From assembly GCA_947095535.1 (NCBI GenBank), contig OX352773.1, forward strand, positions 132,512,527 to 132,576,526: DNA of 64,000 bases, read 5' to 3'. The position numbers were made by a program, and so were the translations under genes. The notes beneath the pieces were generated by a model, which had not been told where the DNA came from, searched no databases, and saw only the letters and a list, made by a program, of their open reading frames with translations. This document shows, in pieces, positions 55,682 through 64,000 of the stretch (positions are counted from its first letter, which is position 1; each line of letters begins with the position of its first letter). The DNA comes from Poecilobothrus nobilitatus (taxonomy: Eukaryota; Arthropoda; Insecta; Diptera; Dolichopodidae).

Positions 55682-57175
55682 GTTTTAAGTAGGAAAGTTT
55701 TTTCATTACTTGTTTTTATATTTAAATTTACCGTTATGGGAAAGATTTCTGAAATTTCTGAAATACGAGTAAGTATTTATTTACCCATTCGAGAAGGCTT
55801 TTAAAATTTCGCCACTTGTGTTATTTTATTTAAATTAAATAATATAGACTTTCCACGTATTTTTTATTAAAATGGGTAGAATTGATAAATATTTATATCA
55901 TAAAATTCCAGATTCATAGTTTTAAATTACTGTGAACCACATAAAAAATCATCTTGAATCGCTTTCATTTATTGTTTTGATTAATGATGTGCATTAGATT
56001 ATTATATTTATTTAATTTATTTTTTTTGTTAATACACATGAGGCGGTTAGTCTCTTTGTAGTAGCAATAGTATATGTATATTTTTTTTATTTGACCTTAG
56101 AACACAGATAGGTTTTTAAAGGCCTATTATAATAATCATAAAGTGAATTGTATTAATGAAACAATTTTGTGATGAAAACAATTCATATTTAAAACCTATT
56201 ATTTATTCTAAGTTATTACAAGAAGAATTATATAGCACTAATATAGAATACAAAATATAAATAAAAAAAAAAAAAACAAAATTAAAGAGGAATAAAACTA
56301 TACTAAGATATTCTGAATCCTATCCTATCCTAGCTTACCCATAAAAAAGAGATAAAATAAGTATGAATAAAGCTATGAATACAAATATGTTAAAAAAATT
56401 AGTTTAACTTCTTATTCCTACATTTCTTAATACAATTTTCATAATCATATTTATCTATATAAATATATGTTCTTTAGAACATAAATAAAACGACTTTGTT
56501 TGTGGTTGGTTTTAAGACTGATTTTATTTTACATATTTAACTTATTTATATTCAAAATTTTATATTTACTTAATGCTAAGATAAGTATTCCTTAATATAA
56601 AAACAATAATATTACTTAATATCTACTAATTACGAAATGCTTAGTAAATATCAATGACTTTTTCTTAAAATTTATTAATGAAAAATTAATTAACAGAAAT
56701 GCTAAATTGAATTTCCTGTTATTATTTATGCATTTGTGTTATTATTTAACTCATTTTAAATCATAAAGGTGAATGAGTTAAAGTCAATTTTTGATCAATC
56801 AAGGTTAATGGATAATATAACTTCTTCTTCCCTAAATTTGAAACTCTCCTGAGTTCAAAGTATGTTTATTTATATTAACAATTAACAATATTAACAAGTT
56901 AGATATTTAATTTAATTTCATTAATTTTTTTCTCAATTTTTTTTAAATTATTATTCTTTCTTTTTTGTTTTCATAAGATTTTTCTAAAATTTTTTTTTTT
57001 TTGTAAGTAGTTAATGTTTTTATAACCGAGTTATTTTAGTTTAGTGAACTTGAAAAATCAAAGTTTTGATAATTTGCGATAAAAATAATTTTAAATAAAA
57101 AAGAAATTTCACATGTAAATGTGATACTACTCGTAGAACTTACAAAAAAAAAAATTTACAATAGAATATTTGTTT
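55682..57175. other. AT-rich stretch, duplicate
   Basis: Copy of 43,321-44,814, ending at the 558 bp deletion point. No features are recognised. Confidence 0.6.
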
Positions 57176-59103
57176 CTAAAATCAATATTATGAGTGTTTA
57201 TTTCATCATCAGTTAAATTATTCGGGTGTAATAATCCTATTCTAGCTGATGCTATTTTACTACCCGATCGTTTAGTATATCTAGTTTTAGTTGCATTTCA
57301 AGGAATTGTTCATGGCTTATTATTTCTTTTAGAGTATAGTCATTATATTCATTAATTTTTGTTGAAATTTTATTTCTATCTGATTTCATAATCTCTTTAA
57401 GAAGTGCAAAAGTTTTGTTAAAGTCGTCGTTAATTTTTATTTGTTGGTTAGCAGCTTCTATAATATTATGAGTATTGTGGTCCAGTATTTCGAAGTAATT
57501 TTTAATGTTTTGGCGATCATTGTCATCTAAAGTTCCGTATAACCATTTGTAGGTAGTACCAACCGAATTTAATAAACCTCACCTAGTTCTGTCTGGAATA
57601 AGCATACGTAATTGTTCTTATTTGTTCGTTTAATAAGAGTTTGTAGTTCCATTTGTATTGCAATTCAACATTCGTTTCAAACATATCTAATATTGCGATG
57701 ATTTCTTTAGAATGAATGATGTGTAAAATGATGTCTACTTACTTATAATTTCGACCTCATCGAATTTCGTTTAACTATATCCCATATTAGTTTCGATTTT
57801 TTACAATGTTAATTTTGATTATACTGTAAAAATTAGGATTACCGTTATTACCCATACAAGAGTTTACTTCATCTGAAAATTTAAATTGTCTTTTAATGAA
57901 TATTTTCTAAGATTTGTTTTTTAAACTTTGGCTCTTCCTTATGCCTAATTTATAGTTTTTTATGTAGCCTATATTTTTATTTTCTATACATTTTTCCCTA
58001 CTTAAGTTTCTTTTACTAATATTTCATTTTTTATTGTGGTTTATTCTTCTTTTAATTAAATTATGAGCTATTTCTTTATTTTGAACTTGCATAGAGCTCG
58101 TTTTGATAGTTGAGTGATATGAATTGTTATAAAATGTGACGGCTTTTATAATTTGTAATTTTATTAGTAATTTTTCTTAGAAGTTAGGAGCTCTAATTCT
58201 TTCTGTAATGGTGTTATTAAATCTTTCTACGTCGGTGTTACCTGTATGGCTGTTGGGTTTGCTTAGGTGAATTTGAATATTTTCTTTTTTGCAAAATTCT
58301 GCTATAGTTAAATTTGTTATCAAAAATAAATGTTTTATTTTACCTTTTATAGAGGTAAATTGTTTTAGATCCTCAATTAAAGTTTGGTTGTTTTGTTGCT
58401 ATCTTTTAAGTAAAAGCTAGTAGCGTGTTTTGATAATATGTCGATAAAATTTGTAAATGAGTGTTTGCTATTAACATATATGCCCACGTGAATTATTTAA
58501 TTTATTGTTGCGGGTATTGCGGGTGTTTCGGTGATTGTGAATTTATTTTTCATAGAGCTTCTGTCATATTGTGCGGCAGAACATATGTATGTCGCAAATC
58601 TTAATAATTTCATGAATTTTAACTCTTAAGTTTGAGCTATAAATTTTGGTGTTAATTCCCTCATAGGTTGGCATAATTTCTGAATGATCTGTTTCGAATT
58701 TATGGAATAAGGAAATTTGCTTTTTCAATTCTTCTTTATTTGCAATGTCTACAGCAATTATTGAACGTTTTACAAATTTAATTTCATTATTTATTTAAAA
58801 TAGTCTAATTAATCTTTGTCGCAATTTATTACATTCGTGGTCGCTTACTTCTGAGAAAAATCCTACTTTTTCTATATTAATATGTCTTCGTAGCTAATCA
58901 TCAAGTTGGTCTTTTTGTAAGTCGTTTAGGTCAATAAAAATTTTTTTATTTTGGAAAATATTTTCAAATTCTTTTTCTTTTAGGTACCCTTTTTAGGGTA
59001 ATTTGAGTTTTAAATCTATTAACTATTGTTTGAAGAATCGGTATATGATTGTTAAAGTTTTCAATGAAATTACTAGATGTTTCATTAATATAGGTATATT
59101 CAA
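57176..59103 (-). pseudogene. Errantivirus C remnant, duplicate
   Basis: Copy of 45,373-47,300 with the same integrase and env-like traces on minus and the same stops. One substitution was noticed (58,438, A for C). Its 5' neighbour differs from unit 1 because of the 558 bp deletion. Confidence 0.6.
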
Positions 59104-59105
59104 AT

Positions 59106-59166
59106 TTTCAGTGTCTGATAAGTTGTGAGTTAAAGTTTTATTCTCACAACTTATCAGACACTGAAA
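59106..59166. repeat. 24 bp perfect palindromic hairpin, duplicate
   Basis: Identical to 47,303-47,363. Confidence 0.92.
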
Positions 59167-59652
59167 TTATATCCATTATTTTATTCTCCATTGTATTTAT
59201 TCTATTTTAATTACTAAAACAAGGTATGTACATATTTAAAAAAAAACAAAAAAGACATTATAACATTGGTATTGAAAAAATACATAAAATATCATTACAA
59301 TTCTTAATGACTAATTTATGTGTATAATATTAAAAATATATTTAAGACTTAAAAAACAAATACTAAATTTGATTACCTAAAAAAAACTTAAAGTCTTAAG
59401 CAAATTTTATAATTCTTAATGATATTTATGTAAACAATAAACCATACTACTAAAAAAAAAAATAAAACTTGATGACATAATCAAAATAGACTTGAAATAC
59501 TTAATATAAAATTATTAATATATGAACATAATTATGTAAATAAATTACAATGACGTTTTTGTGAAAATTAATACAAAAGAATTATATCACATTTGAATAA
59601 ATTTATGAAAAGTAAATTTATGAATTTGTTATAATTAATTGTCTGAGGTCAG

Positions 59653-61606
59653 TAAATTGAAAAAGTGTTGATGTAATGTATTTTTGAAGGTATTTCAGGA
59701 AATTGTTGAAGAATGGAGATAACTGATTTTATTGAATGTAATACAACATCTGTTTATCGGTTTATTTTTTCCGTATTCTGTATTGTTTTATATTCCATTA
59801 AAAACTTCGTGTATCTTGTTTGTCTAACTCTATCATTAAAATTTGTAATTTAGAGATTGGATAACAATATTATTATTTAGAATGTCAAAAGTTATTTTAT
59901 TTAGAATGTCAAACATGACGAAAATATTTGTTTACGTGAGGACAAAGGGAGCATGTTTAAGAATTTAAGCTTTTAAGGAAGGTTTATAGAGTTTTTGCCA
60001 CAGCTTAGTCAGTAAATTCTTTTACTCTTCTCTTAATGAAGCCTATAACATTTTATTTACTCTTGAAACTTAGTGGTCATAGTTTAGATTAAAGTTAAGT
60101 TTACAATCAAGTAGAATTCCGAGATCAGTAATACTAAACACACTTTCAAGTATTATTTTATCTATTTTGTAGTTGTACACAAAAGAAGAACGTTTCCGGG
60201 TAAAATTGATTACCTTGCATTTCTGTATTTTGAGCTCTAATTTGTTGGTTGTGCACCAATCATGTAATGATGATAAGCTTAATTGAAGTAAAGCTGCGTC
60301 AGAACTATCGTTTAATACTTGATATATTTTTAGGTCGTCAGCAAACGCAATGTGAGGTATGTCATCCAAATATTCTGAAATTTAACGTTTTGGGTCCTTT
60401 CTGATAAATAAGAGTTCAGCCATGCAAGAAAAGAACCCGAGATATCAAAAGTTGAAAGTTTGTTTAGCAAAGTGTAGTGATCTACACGATCGAAGGCATT
60501 GCTAAAATTAGTGTGAATTGTATCAACTTGATATCCTTTCTCTATTTTATTTAGGATTTCAGATGTGTATAACATAAGGTTCGTTGTAGTGGAACGTCCT
60601 TTTCTGAAACCGTGTTGTTGTTCGTTAATTTTGGCATTTATTACAGGAGTAATTTTATCGACAACAATTTTTTCGAATAATTTTGAAATAGTCGATAGGA
60701 TGGCTATACCTCGATAGTTTTCTACTGATGATCTTCCACATTTTTTGTAGATGGGAGTTAAATGAGAGGATTTCCACACATGTGGGAAAACATCATTCGA
60801 AAGCGATTTGTTTAAAATGAAATGAAGAGGAGTAATTAGATAATGAGGGCAATTATATAAGAAGAGTGGAGGGATTAGGTCAGGTCTAGCACCCTTCTTT
60901 GTATCAAAGCTCATAATAGCTTCAAAAATGTTATTTTCGGAAAGATACAGATCTCAGTTAATTTTTAAATTTTATTTAAATAAAGTTAATTTTTATTAAA
61001 TAAAGAAGTAGCAGAGATATCGAATTGTTCTTTTGGACGATAAACTTTTTAGAAACGTTGCAAAAAGTTGCAAATTGTTTTTGGGAAAGAAGAAAAAGTA
61101 TTGTCCTTGGACATTGAATTAAGGTCTGAATATTTTTCGTTTTATGTTGACAAATTCGAAAATTTTTTTGGTATCACTAATTAATTTGTTACCTATGCTA
61201 ATGACATAGTTTTTATAGGCTGTATGAGCTTTCAGTTGGAATTCATTTGCAAGTAGTTATACGTATTCAATAAGTTATCGCTTGGTGCTATTGTGTATTT
61301 AATTTTCTGTATATTTTATTGTGCTGCTTACGAAAAGTCCTAAGTTCTATATCTAACCATAGTTCCGTTATTTTGTTTTTCTTACGGATTTTGGGTACGA
61401 AAGCATTTATAATTTCAAAAGTTGTTAAATAAAAGATAGAGATTAGTGAGTTGATATCCTGTTGTGCTAATAGTTCGTCCCAGTTAGTAGATGATAAAGC
61501 ATTATTAATGCTTTGGTAGTCAGCATTACGGAAATCATATACAATTTCATTATTATAAGAGTGGGATAGAAGTGGAGAACCATGGTTAGATAGAGATCTT
61601 AGGAAC
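59653..61606 (-). pseudogene. Jockey-clade LINE minus copy, duplicate
   Basis: Same frames and same deletion of the GVPQGS segment as at 47,850-49,803 (RT pieces 60,914-60,330 and 60,369-60,070; linker 61,653-61,288). One coding difference: LLKKL in unit 1 is LLNKL here (base 60,462). It is broken in the same places, so the damage came before the duplication. Confidence 0.8.
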
Positions 61607-63413
61607 TTGAGAAATCGGCGCAATAAAATATACAAAAACTTAAACACCATCAAGCACCATCAAGCACCATGTGACGACTTACTGAATATGTATAAGCAAC
61701 TTGCTATCGAATTTAAACAAAAAGTCAATGCAGCATATGAAAACTATGTCACGGATATTGGCAACAAACTTGTTACTGATCCTAAAAAATTTTTGATTTT
61801 GTTAACACAAAACGGAAATTATTTGGGTATCTCAATTCAATGATGTCAAAAAACAATGTAGTTTCTGATTGCCTAAAAGAAATTTGTAACTTCTTTTCTG
61901 ATCATTTACAACAAGTTTATCGTCCAACAGCACCAGTTACCACTTTGACTAATTTCTTATCTATTAGTTCAAATTTGCTTATTTACAGACGTGTATCTTT
62001 CTGAAAATGATATTCTTAAAGCAATTTTGAGTCTTGATATAAAAGAAAGAGTGCTGGTCCGAACTTAATTCCTCCAATATTTTTACATAATTGCTCTCAC
62101 AGTCTAATCTTCCCTCTTCATTTTATTTTGAATAAGTCACTTTGAATTGAGATTTTCCCACAAAGGTGGAAATCCTCCCACTTAACCCCTATTTTTAAAA
62201 AAGGGGATAGAGCATCGGTGGAAAATTATCGAGGTATAGCAATCCTTTCGACTATACCTAAATTATTTCAAAAAATTGTCGATGATAGAATTACTCCTAT
62301 CATAAATGCAAAACTAAATGAACAACATGGTTTCAGAAAAGGTCGTTCAACTACAACGAACCTTATGGTTTATACATCTGAAATCCTGAATCAAATGGAG
62401 AAAGGGTACCAAGTTGATGCAATTTACACTGACTTTAGCAAAGCTTTCGATCGAGTAGATCACTTCACTTTGCTAAAAAAACTATCAACTTTTGGCATTT
62501 CGAGTTCATTTCTTGAGTGGCTTAATTCTTATCTTTCAGAAAAAACTCAAAATGTTAAATTCCATGATGTTATGTTAAATTCCAACACCATCGGGGTCAC
62601 TTTCGGTGTACCTCAAGGTAGCCATTTAGGCTCGCTTTTGTTTAATGTTTTTATTTCAGATCATTCGGAATATCTAAGCAATATACCTCACATTTCGTTT
62701 GCTGATGGCCTAAAAATATATCAAGTGGTTAAAGATAATTTTGATGCAGCTAAAATTCAATCAAGCTTATCAGCATACAGAAATGTAAGGTTATTAGCTT
62801 TACACGTAAACGGTTTTCTTTAATATATGACTACAAAATAGATAATGTAACTATTGAAAGGATTTTTAGCATTACTGATTTAGGAATTCTTTTCGATAAC
62901 AAACTTAATTATGTCCTAATTAACTATGACCTAATAGTTTAAAAGGCTAATAAAATGTTAGGTTTCATTAAGAGAAGAGCTAAAGAATTTAGCGACTTAG
63001 CTGTTACAAAATCTCTTTATTGTTCTCTAGTTTGATCTATCTTAGAATACAGTAACATTGTTTGGGATCCAGCCTTTGCAGTTTATTCCAATAGAATCGA
63101 ATCAGTTCAAAAGCAATTTCTTTTACTAACAATAAGAAATCAATATAACCCTTTTGATTTTGCTAATCTAGCTAGTTACACTACAAGACTTAATTCATTA
63201 AACTTGCTCTCTTTATCTTTACGTAGACAATTATTGTCATCATGTTTTACTTTTGATATTTTGAATAATAGTATTTCTGTACAATCTCTTAATAACAAGT
63301 TTAGACTTAACGATATTCTTAGGCAAACTAGAAATACTAAATTTTTGATAGAAACATAATACAGAGTACAGTAGAAATGAACCCATATCAATAGATGTTT
63401 TACTACTTTTAAC
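61607..63413 (+). pseudogene. Jockey-clade LINE plus copy, duplicate
   Basis: Same as 49,804-51,610, including the FADG change and the early stop. RT is open at 62,218-62,823. One coding difference: TQHVKF in unit 1 is TQNVKF here (base 62,551); N is also what the minus-strand family member has, so unit 1 likely carries the derived base. Confidence 0.8.
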
Positions 63414-63429
63414 AAAATTAGTCATCTGG

Positions 63430-64000
63430 CAGGAAAACCAAAAACATGCACGAGCATGTTTTTTTTTCCTTTAGTGTTATTGAGAAATGGACTAGTTATT
63501 TATCCGTTTCATGAAAAGTTATGAATTTTAAGCCCTATTTGTTAGAGCATATTTTTGCTTATTTCGCCTGTTACAGCACATATTTTAATATCTTTTTGCT
63601 TAAACAGCATATTTTAGCATTTTTAAACCTTTTTTGAAAATGTTGCAAAAAAAAATTTATTTTTAACGAAATTTTTAAATAATTTTGTATTCATAATTTA
63701 CAAAAATTTCAAGAATGTTTCAAATTTCAACAAAAAGGAAATTAAAAGTACCTACGCTTACAAAAAAAAAGTACGCACTACGCTTACAAACATCAAAGTA
63801 TGCATTACACTTACAAAACCAACAAAGTACGCATTAAGTAATGGACTTCATTTGTGCATTTGTATGTGTTTTCATATTAGTGTTTAGAATTAAAAAAAAT
63901 CGGGAAATAACCTTTCAGAGTTTAAAAAACTGTTCTAAGACAAAGGAAATTAAAACAATAAAAGAATAACTACGCATTAAGATAAGCAATAGATTTAATT
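63430..64000 (+). mobile_element. hAT transposon 5' region, duplicate, cut by the window end
   Basis: CAGGAAAACCAAAAACATGC at 63,430, then the AGCATATTTT words and the 28 bp minisatellite (63,747-63,843), as at 51,627-52,197. The transposase start would lie at about 64,385, outside the window. Confidence 0.7.

Larger units (their letters stand above)
53906..64000 (+). repeat. Tandem segmental duplication, unit 2 (runs past the window end)
   Basis: Copy of 41,545-52,197, near identical, lacking the 558 bp of 44,815-45,372. Contents by position: DINE-like D part 53,906-54,583; foldback 54,718-55,681; AT-rich 55,682-57,175; errantivirus C 57,176-59,103; hairpin 59,106-59,166; Jockey minus copy 59,653-61,606; Jockey plus copy 61,607-63,413; hAT start 63,430-64,000. 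Confidence 0.95.

Noticed and set aside
1..64000. CRISPR arrays, tRNA/rRNA genes, bacterial operons, phage-like defence genes
   Set aside because: None was seen. The sequence is insect nuclear DNA, and tandem repeats here lack CRISPR-like spacer structure.

Overview
The window is eukaryotic, very AT-rich nuclear DNA from an insect, most likely a brachyceran fly. The host gene matches the dipteran FBXL20/FBXL2-type F-box protein (Drosophila CG9003), and the repeats are of dipteran type: DINE-1/INE-1-like Helentron-derived elements, gypsy-type errantiviruses, and LOA and Jockey clade LINEs. There is no bacterial-style gene content, no tRNA or rRNA gene and no CRISPR array. The species cannot be fixed from the sequence. 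Layout: (1) 1-10,825: two copies of one DINE-1-like non-autonomous element (1-2,090 on minus, 8,638-10,825 on plus), each packed with ~147 bp tandem repeats. Between them lie AT-rich DNA, a fragment of a second DINE-like family, a broken DDE transposase of the IS5/Harbinger-like group and a 255 bp tandem duplication. (2) 10,826-21,700: a graveyard of nested retroelements, all on minus: errantivirus A (env, integrase, RNase H, RT), a second fragment of the same kind, a CR1/L2-like LINE with a PHD-finger ORF1, and an RTE-like LINE. The two LINEs are inserted in an older dispersed repeat. (3) 22,415-36,438: five coding exons of the F-box/LRR gene on plus. They are separated by one 12.4 kb intron filled with a Harbinger-type MITE, an assembly gap, a third DINE-like copy, a gypsy-type errantivirus (gag-pol-env-LTR, all broken), a LOA-clade LINE and an R1/I-like fragment. 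(4) 36,439-64,000: apparently the next intron, with no further exon recognised. It holds a non-autonomous Helitron with good ends, a full DINE-like element of the second family, a large foldback, errantivirus C, two head-to-head Jockey LINEs and a hAT element with a CGGBP1-like zinc finger. A block of 12,361 bp (41,545-53,905) is directly repeated from 53,906 to the window end, with almost no base differences and one 558 bp indel. The only gene with an evident host function is the F-box gene. Its exons keep frame, splice sites and conserved leucine-rich repeats, so it looks functional in spite of very large transposon-filled introns. All transposon coding regions carry stops, frameshifts, deletions or active-site changes and look dead. 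Main items for follow-up: the near-identical tandem duplication and its junctions, the head-to-head Jockey pair that could make a long hairpin RNA, the strand bias of errantivirus fragments (a possible piRNA source), and the DINE-like elements carrying nucleosome-length higher-order repeats.
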